Shown here: positions 4,266-12,508 of the stretch, in pieces
How the letters are laid out: each line of letters opens with the position of its first letter
How positions within the stretch are numbered: position 1 is the first letter of the stretch
Assembly: GCA_030146155.1 (NCBI GenBank)
Contig: JASLCF010000211.1
Coordinates: forward strand, 1-17,869
DNA from: Savagea sp.
GTDB taxonomy: Bacteria > Bacillota > Bacilli > Bacillales_A > Planococcaceae
DNA: 17,869 bases
Reading direction: 5' to 3'
The notes under the pieces: generated by a model
The model's database searches: none
Told to the model about the DNA's origin: nothing
The model's input: the letters and a program-made list of their open reading frames with translations, nothing else
Program-made: the position numbers and the translations under genes

Positions 4266-6472
4266 TGATGGAACCTACAACAGAACAAGTAAGAGAGCAA
4301 AAATTATACCTTCAAATGGGAATGTCAGATGAAGAGTTTGAACTTGCTACAAAAATGTTAGGTCGCTCACCCAATTATACAGAAACAGGCATTTTTTCAG
4401 CAATGTGGTCAGAGCATTGTTCATATAAAAGTTCCATTCCAGTATTAAAACGTTTCCCTACAAAAGGAAAAAGAGTTTTACAAGGACCAGGTGAAGGCGC
4501 AGGGATCGTAGATATTGGAGATAACCAAGCAGCTGTATTTAAAATGGAGTCACATAACTCTCCTTCTGCTATTGAACCATTTATTGGTGCAGCAACAGGT
4601 GCTGGTGGTATTTTACGAGATGTATTTTCTATGGGTGCTCGCCCAGTCGCACTTGTGAATTCTCTACGTTTTGGAGATTTGACTGATCAACGTGATCGCT
4701 TTCTCTTCAAAGAAGCAGTAGCAGGTATAGCACATTACGGTAACGTCATTGGTATTCCAACAATTGCTGGAGAAGCTCAGTTTGATCAAAGCTATTCACA
4801 CCGTCCACTCGTAAACGCGATGGCAGTAGGTTTGCTAAACCATGAAGATATTCAAAAAGGGGTAGCCTCTGGAGTAGGTAACTCTGTTATTTATGCGGGA
4901 GCAAAAACAGGTCGAGATGGTATTCACGGTGCGACAATGTCTTCAGTAGAAGTAGCTGTTGATGAAGAAGCAGAATTACCAGTGATGCAAGCAGGCGATC
5001 CATTTTTAGAGAAATTGGTAATGGAAGCTTGTCTCGAACTCGTTCATTTTGATTCATTAGTAGGCATTCAAGATATGGGAGCTGCAGGGTTAACTTCTTC
5101 AGCTGCAGAAATGGCTTCTAAGGCTGGTTATGGTGTCGAATTGAATATGGATTTAGTACCTACACGAGAAGAAGGTATGACTCCTTATGAAATGATGCTT
5201 TCAGAATCACAAGAACGTATGTTAATTGTAGTCAAACAAGGTCATGAGCAAGAAGTCATCGATTTATTTAATAAATATGGAATTGAAGCAGTAACGATTG
5301 GAAAAGTAACAGATGATAAAATGTTACGTTTGCTCTTCAAAGGAGAAGTAGCTGCAGAAATAAAAGCAGATTACTTAGCTGAAGATCATCCTGTCTATCA
5401 TAAAGAGTCGAAAGAACCTGCTTACTTTGCAGAATATCAAAAGATGACACCCTATACACCAGAAGTAACAGATTATAAACAAACAACACTCGCTTTATTA
5501 CAACGTCCAACGATTGCATCTAAAGAATGGGTATACTCACAGTTCGATTCAGAAGCACGTGGCAACACAGTGGTAGCACCAGGTTCTTCAGCAGGGATTA
5601 TTCGTGTAGCAGGTACGAATAAAGGATTAGCGATGACATCGGATTGTAATTCTCGCTTTGTTTATTTAGATCCTGAGACAGGTGGAAAAATTGCTGTGGC
5701 AGAAGCTGCTCGTAACTTAATTTGTTCAGGTGCAGAACCAATTGCCTTAACAGACTGTTTGAACTTTGGTAGTCCAGATAAGCCTGAGGTATTCTGGCAA
5801 TTAGAACAATCTGCAGATGGTATTTCAGCGGCTTGTGTTGCATTAGATACACCTGTTATTGGTGGGAACGTTTCATTATCTAACGAAGTAAACGGACAAC
5901 CTGTTAAGCCAACTCCAACAATCGGAATGGTAGGTTTAGTTTCAGACTTAGCACACACAACTTCGTCAACTGCAACAGCAGCGGGTGCAAGTGTTTATGT
6001 CATTGGCGAGACAAAGCCAGAGTTTGGTGGAAGTGAAATTCAACAAATGTTGACGGGTACAGTAAGTGGTCGTGTTCCGACAATTGATTTGTCAATTGAA
6101 AGCCGTCGTCAACAACAACTACTTGAAGCTATTCAACAAGGTTTCGTTCAATCAGCAACGGATCCATCAGAAGGCGGCTTAGTTGTCGCTTTACTTGAAA
6201 TGGTATTTGGAGAGCAACAATTAGGACTAGATATTACGCTTGAAGGAGACGCAGTGACAGCATTATTCAGTGAGTCACAATCTCGTTTTGTGGTAACAGT
6301 TGATCCAGCTAATGAAGCAGCATTTGAAGCACTTGTTCCAGATGCAAAGAAAGTTGGAGTGACAACGACGGGTGATGTGACAATCAGAGGCGAACAACAA
6401 GTGTGGATTGAAGGTCACGTTGCAGAGTTTTATGAGGCTTGGAAAGGGGCACTTAGATGCTTGCTGAACTAA
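4265..6472 (+). CDS. purL: Phosphoribosylformylglycinamidine synthase subunit PurL, with substituted active-site residues
   Basis: A 735-residue small-type PurL, which makes FGAM from FGAR, ATP and ammonia. Both AIRS-like halves are complete. The N-terminal half has PNYTETGIFSAMWSEHCSYK (His51 kept), QGPGEGAGI, FSMGARP, GIQDMGAAGLTSS and LSESQERM. The C-terminal half has DCNSRFVYLDPETGG, CSGAEPIALTDCLNFG, PVIGGNVSLSNE, FGGSE and LFSESQSRF. Two positions are unusual. The substrate loop ESHNHPS reads ESHNSPS (Ser99, codon TCT at 4559). The AHD motif of the second half reads ATDPSEGG (Thr632). GGEV also reads AGEA near residue 172. Length and frame are normal. Start ATG 4265 overlaps the purQ stop; ATG 4268 is an alternative. 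Confidence 0.95.
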   Translation: MMEPTTEQVREQKLYLQMGMSDEEFELATKMLGRSPNYTETGIFSAMWSEHCSYKSSIPVLKRFPTKGKRVLQGPGEGAGIVDIGDNQAAVFKMESHNSPSAIEPFIGAATGAGGILRDVFSMGARPVALVNSLRFGDLTDQRDRFLFKEAVAGIAHYGNVIGIPTIAGEAQFDQSYSHRPLVNAMAVGLLNHEDIQKGVASGVGNSVIYAGAKTGRDGIHGATMSSVEVAVDEEAELPVMQAGDPFLEKLVMEACLELVHFDSLVGIQDMGAAGLTSSAAEMASKAGYGVELNMDLVPTREEGMTPYEMMLSESQERMLIVVKQGHEQEVIDLFNKYGIEAVTIGKVTDDKMLRLLFKGEVAAEIKADYLAEDHPVYHKESKEPAYFAEYQKMTPYTPEVTDYKQTTLALLQRPTIASKEWVYSQFDSEARGNTVVAPGSSAGIIRVAGTNKGLAMTSDCNSRFVYLDPETGGKIAVAEAARNLICSGAEPIALTDCLNFGSPDKPEVFWQLEQSADGISAACVALDTPVIGGNVSLSNEVNGQPVKPTPTIGMVGLVSDLAHTTSSTATAAGASVYVIGETKPEFGGSEIQQMLTGTVSGRVPTIDLSIESRRQQQLLEAIQQGFVQSATDPSEGGLVVALLEMVFGEQQLGLDITLEGDAVTALFSESQSRFVVTVDPANEAAFEALVPDAKKVGVTTTGDVTIRGEQQVWIEGHVAEFYEAWKGALRCLLN

Positions 6473-7884
6473 GGGGATTAAATGAAGAATGTGGCGTGTT
6501 TGGGATTTGGGGTAGTGAAGAGGCTGCTCAAATTACCTATTATGGGCTACATGCTTTACAACACCGAGGTCAAGAAGGTGCTGGTATCGTCGTTACAGAA
6601 GGCAAAGGCTTAAAGGCGATTAAAGGCGAAGGATTAGTGAATGAAGTTTTTGCAGGAAATGAACTCGACCATCTGCAAGGAAATGCTGCAATTGGTCAAG
6701 TTCGCTATACTACAGAGAGTGGGAGAGGTATTGAAAACGTCCAACCTCTTGTGTTTCGCTCTACAACAGGAAGTCTAGCTATTGCAATGAATGGGAACAT
6801 TGTTAATGCAAAGGATTTAAAACATTCACTAGAACAACAAGGCAGTATTTTTCAAACGAATTCTGATACAGAGGTCCTTGCCCATTTAATTAAAAGAAGT
6901 CGCGGTTCACTGAATCAAAGAGATCAAGTGAAAAAAGCGTTAGCCATGTTAAAGGGTGCATTTGCATTTGTTTTATTAACAGATGAAGGACTAATGGTAG
7001 CGCAAGATCCAAACGGTTTGCGTCCATTGTCACTTGGGAAAATGGGAGATTCTTGGGTTGTCGCAAGTGAAACTTGTGCATTCGATATTATCGGTGCAGA
7101 AGAAATTCGCTCTGTAGAACCAGGAGAATTATTAATTATTAACGATCAAGGTGTCACTTCTGAACGTTTCGCCGAAGCAGCAGATCGTGCAATATGTTCA
7201 ATGGAGTACATTTACTTCTCACGTCCTGATTCAAACATTGATGATATCAACATTCATAATGCGAGAAAGCGTTCAGGCATTCAATTAGCTAAAGAAATTG
7301 GAGCGATTGAAGCAGATGTTGTGACAGGGGTTCCTGATTCTAGTATTTCAGCAGCGATTGGTTTTTCTGAAGCTACAGGTATTCCATACGAGTTGGGTTT
7401 AATTAAGAACCGCTACGTAGGTCGAACATTTATCGCACCCAGTCAAGCGTTGAGAGAAAAAGGGGTAAAAATGAAACTTTCTCCTGTACACCATGTGGTC
7501 AAGGGGAAGAGAGTGGTAATGGTTGATGATTCAATTGTCAGAGGCACAACGTCAAAACGAATCGTACGTATGTTAAAAGAAGCAGGAGCGACTGAGGTAC
7601 ATGTAGTGATTGCATCACCACCCCTCGTGAATCCTTGTTTTTATGGTGTTGACATTAGTACAGACTCAGAATTGATTGCTTCAGGGCGTACAGTTGAAGA
7701 AGTTCGTGATTTAATTGAAGCCGATTCATTAACTTTCTTATCCGTAGAAGGATTACTTGAAGCGGTGGGTCGTTCGGAGCAAATGAAAAATTGTGGACAA
7801 TGTTTAGCATGTTTTACTGGGGAATACCCAACGGAAATTTATTCAGATACAGTATTGCCACACGAAAAAGATATCGCAAGGTAA
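6457..7884 (+). CDS. purF: Amidophosphoribosyltransferase PurF, with changed glutaminase-pocket residues
   Basis: The 475-residue first enzyme of the pathway (PRPP plus glutamine to phosphoribosylamine). It is of the Bacillus type: an 11-residue propeptide before Cys12 (LNEECGVFGIW), an Ntn glutaminase domain to about residue 240, then a phosphoribosyltransferase domain with the PRPP loop VVMVDDSIVRGTTS. The four cysteines of the 4Fe-4S cluster are present (AICSMEY, NPCFYG, NCGQCLACF). ICSMEYIYFSRPDS and GVPDSSISAA are conserved. Odd: GHVRYAT reads GQVRYTT (Gln81) and AHNGN reads AMNGN (Met111), though Cys12, Arg83, Asn112-Gly113 and the Asp of NSDTEV remain. The start overlaps purL by 16 bp, with GAAAGGGG about eight bases upstream. 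Confidence 0.95.
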   Translation: MLAELRGLNEECGVFGIWGSEEAAQITYYGLHALQHRGQEGAGIVVTEGKGLKAIKGEGLVNEVFAGNELDHLQGNAAIGQVRYTTESGRGIENVQPLVFRSTTGSLAIAMNGNIVNAKDLKHSLEQQGSIFQTNSDTEVLAHLIKRSRGSLNQRDQVKKALAMLKGAFAFVLLTDEGLMVAQDPNGLRPLSLGKMGDSWVVASETCAFDIIGAEEIRSVEPGELLIINDQGVTSERFAEAADRAICSMEYIYFSRPDSNIDDINIHNARKRSGIQLAKEIGAIEADVVTGVPDSSISAAIGFSEATGIPYELGLIKNRYVGRTFIAPSQALREKGVKMKLSPVHHVVKGKRVVMVDDSIVRGTTSKRIVRMLKEAGATEVHVVIASPPLVNPCFYGVDISTDSELIASGRTVEEVRDLIEADSLTFLSVEGLLEAVGRSEQMKNCGQCLACFTGEYPTEIYSDTVLPHEKDIAR

Positions 7885-7902
7885 ATAATAGGAGGTTCAT
7901 CC

Positions 7903-8955
7903 ATGTCAAAAGCATATGAACAAGCAGGAGTAAATATCGAAGCGGGTTATGAATCGGTTAAACGAATGAAATCACACGTTGAGCGTACAAATCGACTAGG
8001 CGTAGCAGGTACGTTTGGTGGATTTGGTGGGATGTTTGATTTGTCTACACTTGGTTTAAAAGAGCCAGTTTTAATTTCTGGAACAGATGGCGTAGGAACG
8101 AAACTGAAATTAGCATTTATGGCTGATCGCCACGATACAATAGGTATTGATTGTGTCGCTATGTGTGTCAATGATATTGTCGCTCAAGGAGCTGAACCAC
8201 TTTACTTCTTGGACTATATTGCTTTAGGTAAAGCTGTTCCTGAAAAAGTTGAAGCAATTGTCAAAGGGATTGCAGATGGTTGCGTATCGTCAGGTGCAGC
8301 ATTGATTGGTGGAGAAACAGCAGAAATGCCAGGACTTTATCATGAGGATGAGTACGATTTAGCTGGTTTTGCCGTAGGAGCTTGTGAAAAATCAGAGGTA
8401 ATTACAGGTGAAAAAGTACAAGCAGGAGATGTATTAGTGGGCTTATCTTCAAGTGGTATTCATTCAAATGGTTATTCACTTGTGCGATCGATTGTATTTG
8501 ATCAATTAGGTTTATCAATCAATGACACGATTGAAGGATATGAGCAACTAGGTACAGTTGCAGACGCATTGTTAACACCTACTAAAATCTATGCGAAACC
8601 TGTGTTAGAAATGGCTAAGCAATTAGACGTTCATGCAATGGGGCATATTACGGGTGGCGGTTTCTATGAAAACTTACCACGTATGCTAACAGAAGGGCTT
8701 TCAGTAGAAGTATCACTAGGCTCATGGCCATCTTTACCTGTATTCGAAATGTTAAAAAACAAAGGTCAATTATCTGATCGTGACCTATACAGTGTCTTTA
8801 ATATGGGTGTAGGATTCGTCATTGCTTTACCTGCTGACCAAGCTGAAAAAGCAATTCAAATTGCAACGTCTCATGGCGAACAGGCTACGGTGATTGGAAA
8901 AGTGATTGAAGGTCAAGAGTTAGTATTTACTGGCTCACATGACGGGAGTCTATAA
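7903..8955 (+). CDS. purM: Phosphoribosylformylglycinamidine cyclo-ligase (AIR synthetase) PurM
   Basis: A 350-residue AIR synthetase that closes FGAM to AIR with ATP. Conserved blocks in order: GTDGVGTKLKLA, GIDCVAMCVNDIVAQGAEP, FLDYIA, IGGETAEMPG, LSSSGIHSNGYSLVR, LLTPTKIY, GHITGGGFYENLPR and YSVFNMGVGFV. The length is typical, and the key Asp, His and Gly residues of the AIRS/GARS fold are all present, unlike in PurL of the same operon. A strong TAGGAGG site precedes ATG 7903 after an 18-bp gap from purF. AIR is also the precursor of the thiamin pyrimidine, so this step could matter even if later purine steps were lost. Confidence 0.97.
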   Translation: MSKAYEQAGVNIEAGYESVKRMKSHVERTNRLGVAGTFGGFGGMFDLSTLGLKEPVLISGTDGVGTKLKLAFMADRHDTIGIDCVAMCVNDIVAQGAEPLYFLDYIALGKAVPEKVEAIVKGIADGCVSSGAALIGGETAEMPGLYHEDEYDLAGFAVGACEKSEVITGEKVQAGDVLVGLSSSGIHSNGYSLVRSIVFDQLGLSINDTIEGYEQLGTVADALLTPTKIYAKPVLEMAKQLDVHAMGHITGGGFYENLPRMLTEGLSVEVSLGSWPSLPVFEMLKNKGQLSDRDLYSVFNMGVGFVIALPADQAEKAIQIATSHGEQATVIGKVIEGQELVFTGSHDGSL

Positions 8956-8957
8956 AC

Positions 8958-9521
8958 ATGCAGAATATCGCAATTTTTGCTTCAGGCAGCGGAAGCAACT
9001 TTGAAGCACTGATTCATGCTGTACAAGGTGGCACATTAGCGGCAGATCCTCGAGTACTCATTGTTGATCAACCAGAAGCTTATGCTATTGAACGTGCGAA
9101 GAAACTTCAGATTCCGGTGGAGGTCTTGTTACGAAAAGATTTTTCATCTAAAGAAGCATTTGAACAGGCCATCATTGAGCAACTAGAAAAATATGAAATT
9201 GATTATATTGTATTAGCAGGCTACATGCGGTTAATCGGTTCAACTATTCTCGAAGCCTATCCGAATCGAATCATTAATATTCATCCCTCACTGTTACCCT
9301 CTTTTCCAGGCAAAGATGCGATTGGTCAAGCGGTTGAACATGGAGTTAAAGTGACAGGAGTTACAGTGCATTACGTCGACGCGGGTATGGATACGGGGCC
9401 TATTATCATGCAACGTGCAGTGGATGTTGTAGAAGGCTCAGTAGAGAAGACAGCACAAGCGATTCATCATGTAGAACATCAATTGTATCCACTTGCTTTA
9501 CAACAAGTGTTGAATAAATAA
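8958..9521 (+). CDS. purN: Phosphoribosylglycinamide formyltransferase PurN
   Basis: A 187-residue transferase that moves a formyl group from 10-formyl-THF to GAR. It carries the N-terminal GAR phosphate loop FASGSGSNFEAL, the segment VLAGYMRLI, and the catalytic set in NIHPSLLPSFPGKDA (Asn and His) and GVTVHYVDAGMDTGPI (Asp). HHVEHQLYP closes the fold. All catalytic residues seem intact. The ATG lies two bases after the purM stop; the GACGGGAGT inside the purM end probably serves as ribosome binding site. Some bacteria use PurT (formate) instead. Confidence 0.96.
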   Translation: MQNIAIFASGSGSNFEALIHAVQGGTLAADPRVLIVDQPEAYAIERAKKLQIPVEVLLRKDFSSKEAFEQAIIEQLEKYEIDYIVLAGYMRLIGSTILEAYPNRIINIHPSLLPSFPGKDAIGQAVEHGVKVTGVTVHYVDAGMDTGPIIMQRAVDVVEGSVEKTAQAIHHVEHQLYPLALQQVLNK

Positions 9522-9545
9522 GAAAGACAATACGGAGGGTTACCA

Positions 9546-11081
9546 TTGAAAAAAAGAGCTTTATTAAGCGTATCAGATAAAACAGGAATACTTGCTTTTG
9601 CTGAGCAATTAGAAGCATTAGGTTATGAAATTTTATCAACAGGTGGAACGATGAGCCATTTAAAAGAAAATGGTGTAGCTGTGACTGCAGTAGACGAGGT
9701 GACAGGATTTCCTGAAATCATGGAAGGTCGTGTAAAAACATTAAATCCTTTTATCCATGGTGGAATTTTAGCTAAAAGAGATAGTGAGAGTCATGTAGCT
9801 GAAATGAAAAAGCATGAAATTCAACCGATTGATATTGTTTGTGTTAATTTATATCCATTTAAAGAAACGATTTCAAAGCCAGATGTTAGCGTAGCGGATG
9901 CGATTGAAAACATCGATATTGGTGGACCAGCTATGTTAAGAGCGTCTGCTAAAAATCATCAATTCGTAACTGTAATCGTAGATAGTGCAGATTATGAGGA
10001 AGTAACGGAACAATTGAAAGCAAAAAGTGAAACAACGCTTGCAACACGCAGACGTTTAGCGGCAAAAGTATTCAGACATACTGCGGCTTATGATGCTTTA
10101 ATTTCAAACTATATGACCGTACTAGCAGAAGAAGAGTTTCCTGAAACAGTCACGCAGACTTATGAATTAAAACAACCTTTACGTTATGGAGAAAACCCTC
10201 ACCAAAAAGCAGCATTTTATAGTCGTCCATTAGGCTCTGAATTTTCGATTGCCTATGCTGAACAATTACATGGTAAAGAATTGTCTTATAATAATATTCA
10301 AGATGCGAATGCAGCTATTCAAATTGTAAAAGAATTTGAAGCACCTGCAGCAGTAGCTGTTAAGCATATGAACCCTTGTGGTGTAGGAACAGCAGACTCA
10401 ATTGCTTCAGCATTTAAGCGAGCATTTGAAGCTGATCCAACTTCTATTTTTGGAGGAATTGTAGCGTTAAACAGAGAAGTAGATCTTGAAACAGCTGAAC
10501 AGCTTTCAGAAATTTTCTTAGAAATCGTGATTGCTCCAAGCTTTACACAGGAAGCATTAGATCAATTAACACAGAAGAAAAATATTCGTCTATTGACGAT
10601 TGCATTTGATCAACAGCATGAAGATCAGTGGAACACTGTATCTGTAGAAGGTGGTTTATTGATGCAATCACCAGATCGTTATGGCTTTGAAGATGCAACG
10701 ATTTCAGTTGCAACGAAACGCCAACCGACAGAAGAAGAATGGGCTGCTTTAAAACTAGGGTGGGCTGTTGTGAAGCATGTGAAGTCTAATGCCATTGTTG
10801 TATCAAATGATGAAATGACATTAGGTGTAGGTGCAGGTCAAATGAATCGTGTAGGTGCTGCGAAAATTGCACTTGAACAAGCAGGTGAACGAGCAACAGG
10901 TGCAGCTTTAGCCTCTGATGCATTTTTCCCTATGTCAGATACTGTTGAAGCGGCAGCTAAGGCAGGTATCACTGCAATCATTCAACCAGGCGGTTCAGTT
11001 AAAGACGAAGAGTCAATTGAAAAAGCGAATGAATATAATATAGCTATGGTGTTTACAGGTGTTCGTCATTTTAAACATTAA
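9546..11081 (+). CDS. purH: Bifunctional AICAR transformylase / IMP cyclohydrolase PurH
   Basis: A 511-residue enzyme for the last two steps to IMP. The N-terminal IMP cyclohydrolase domain (about 1-195) has LLSVSDKTG, STGGT, GFPEIMEGRVKTL, NLYPF and ENIDIGGPAMLRA. The C-terminal transformylase domain has LRYGENPHQKAAFY, SYNNIQDANAA, VKHMNPCG, DPTSIFGGIVALN, KSNAIVV, GVGAGQMNRV, SDAFFPM and the end GVRHFKH. Most residues are canonical, including Lys64 and His274. Two positions differ: TLHP reads TLNP (Asn67), and HTNPCG reads HMNPCG (Met275). TTG 9546 is the start, preceded by GGAGGG; the N-terminus MKKRALLSVSDKTG is the family one. Confidence 0.96.
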   Translation: MKKRALLSVSDKTGILAFAEQLEALGYEILSTGGTMSHLKENGVAVTAVDEVTGFPEIMEGRVKTLNPFIHGGILAKRDSESHVAEMKKHEIQPIDIVCVNLYPFKETISKPDVSVADAIENIDIGGPAMLRASAKNHQFVTVIVDSADYEEVTEQLKAKSETTLATRRRLAAKVFRHTAAYDALISNYMTVLAEEEFPETVTQTYELKQPLRYGENPHQKAAFYSRPLGSEFSIAYAEQLHGKELSYNNIQDANAAIQIVKEFEAPAAVAVKHMNPCGVGTADSIASAFKRAFEADPTSIFGGIVALNREVDLETAEQLSEIFLEIVIAPSFTQEALDQLTQKKNIRLLTIAFDQQHEDQWNTVSVEGGLLMQSPDRYGFEDATISVATKRQPTEEEWAALKLGWAVVKHVKSNAIVVSNDEMTLGVGAGQMNRVGAAKIALEQAGERATGAALASDAFFPMSDTVEAAAKAGITAIIQPGGSVKDEESIEKANEYNIAMVFTGVRHFKH

Positions 11082-11091
11082 GAAGTGAAGT

Positions 11092-11163
11092 AAACTACAA
11101 GTGAATGTGACTTTTTCTTTATTGAATATAAAGAAGAGAAACAAGAATCACTTGTAGTTTTTT
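11092..11163 (+). terminator. Long hairpin with T tract between purH and purD
   Basis: AAACTACAAGTGA (11092-11104) pairs perfectly with TCACTTGTAGTTT (11148-11160), and the run of T ends at 11163. Inside the loop a second stem forms, about 11112-11122 with 11128-11138. It looks like an intrinsic terminator lying inside the operon. It may attenuate purD expression, stabilise or process the purE-H transcript, or both. No convincing promoter lies between it and purD. Confidence 0.7.
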
Positions 11164-11184
11164 CTGAAGAGAGGAAGAGAAATC

Positions 11185-12444
11185 TTGAAGGTACTTGTCA
11201 TTGGTAGTGGTGGAAGAGAGCATGCTTTAGTCAAGAAATTTAAAGCGTCTAAAGTAGTAGATGAGGTGTTTGTAGCACCTGGTAATGATGGAATGAAAGA
11301 AGATGCTACAATTGTGCCAATTGAGGCGACATCAAAAAAGCAGTTGGTTGATTTTGCGAAGGAGCAATCCATTGAAATTACATTTGTAGGACCAGAGCAA
11401 CCTCTTGCAGAAGGAATTGTAGACGCATTTGAAGCAGCAGGATTATTTGCATTTGGTCCTAACCAAGAGGCGGCTCAAATCGAAGGAAGTAAGTCATTTG
11501 CTAAAGAATTAATGAAAAAATATGCTATTCCGACAGCGGCTTATGAAACGTTTACAGCAGTAGAGCCAGCAGTAGCTTATATTAAAGAAATGGGAGCCCC
11601 TATCGTTGTAAAAGCAGATGGATTAGCAGCAGGTAAAGGGGTTATCGTGGCAGAGACAGAAGAACAAGCAATTGAAGCCGTCGAAGATATGATTGGTAAT
11701 CAATTGTTTGGAGACTCTTCTTCTAAAGTAGTCATTGAAGAATTTTTAGAGGGTGAAGAATTTTCATATATGTCATTCGTTCAAAATGGAAAAATCTACC
11801 CAATGGTTATCGCACAAGACCATAAGCGCGCATATGATGGCGATAAGGGTCCAAATACGGGAGGGATGGGTGCCTATTCCCCTGTGCCACAAATTGGCGA
11901 AGACGTTGTCGCACGTGCTTTTAAAGAGGTTGTACAACCCACTGTAGACGCTATGGCTACTGAGGGAAAACCTTTTAATGGTATTTTATATGCAGGATTA
12001 ATACTGACACAACTCGGACCTAAAGTAATTGAGTTCAATGCTCGATTCGGAGATCCAGAAACACAAGTCGTTCTGCCAAGAATGGCGTCTGATTTTGGTG
12101 AATTTATGCTCGCACTTAAAAATGATCAACCTTTTGAATTAGAATGGAAAGAAGAAGCGGTTTTAGGCGTGGTCATTGCTGCAAAAGGCTACCCAGGAGA
12201 TTATGAAAAAGGACAACCTTTACCTAATCTAAATGATTTCCCGGCAACAATGGACGTTTTTCATGCAGGAACTAAAGCTGTAGAAGATACATTTGTAGGA
12301 AATGGCGGCAGAGTACTTCTCATTACTCAAGAGGCAGAGACGATTCAAGAAGCGAAGTCTAAAGTGTATGAACAAATTGACAAAAAAGAATGGTCAGGAT
12401 ATTTCTATAGAAATGATATTGGATGGCGTATAATGGATATATGA
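11185..12444 (+). CDS. purD: Phosphoribosylamine-glycine ligase (GAR synthetase) PurD
   Basis: A 419-residue ATP-grasp ligase that joins phosphoribosylamine and glycine. It shows GSGGREHAL at the N-terminus, APGNDGM, VGPEQPLAEG, IEGSKSFAKELMKKY, the ATP loop VVKADGLAAGKGV, QDHKRAYDGDKGPNTGGMGAY (key part QDHKR...NTGGMG), the metal-binding VIEFNARFGDPETQ and FHAGTK. No key residue is missing. TTG 11185 is the start, with GAGGAAG about 10 bp upstream. A 103-bp gap holding a terminator-like hairpin separates it from purH, unlike the tight spacing of the rest of the operon, and a terminator follows seven bases after the stop. It is the last pur gene of the operon. Confidence 0.97.
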   Translation: MKVLVIGSGGREHALVKKFKASKVVDEVFVAPGNDGMKEDATIVPIEATSKKQLVDFAKEQSIEITFVGPEQPLAEGIVDAFEAAGLFAFGPNQEAAQIEGSKSFAKELMKKYAIPTAAYETFTAVEPAVAYIKEMGAPIVVKADGLAAGKGVIVAETEEQAIEAVEDMIGNQLFGDSSSKVVIEEFLEGEEFSYMSFVQNGKIYPMVIAQDHKRAYDGDKGPNTGGMGAYSPVPQIGEDVVARAFKEVVQPTVDAMATEGKPFNGILYAGLILTQLGPKVIEFNARFGDPETQVVLPRMASDFGEFMLALKNDQPFELEWKEEAVLGVVIAAKGYPGDYEKGQPLPNLNDFPATMDVFHAGTKAVEDTFVGNGGRVLLITQEAETIQEAKSKVYEQIDKKEWSGYFYRNDIGWRIMDI

Positions 12445-12450
12445 TTGTTA

Positions 12451-12487
12451 AAACCTTCAAGTAAATTAAACACTTGAAGGTTTTTTT
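12451..12487 (+). terminator. Intrinsic terminator at the end of the pur operon
   Basis: AAACCTTCAAGT (12451-12462) pairs perfectly with ACTTGAAGGTTT (12472-12483), a 12-bp stem with a 9-nt loop, followed by T's to 12487. It begins six bases after the purD stop. Confidence 0.9.
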
Positions 12488-12508
12488 GCAAAGTAAGAAA
12501 GGGGGGTA

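Noticed and set aside
5662..5958. Opposite-strand frame of 98 codons inside purL (and several other antisense frames within pur genes)
   Set aside because: It is antisense to a strongly conserved coding region, with no ribosome binding site or recognisable protein; a shadow of purL.
12429..12434. Perfect TATAAT near the end of purD as a yerB promoter
   Set aside because: No -35 at suitable spacing, and transcripts would run straight into the terminator at 12451-12487.
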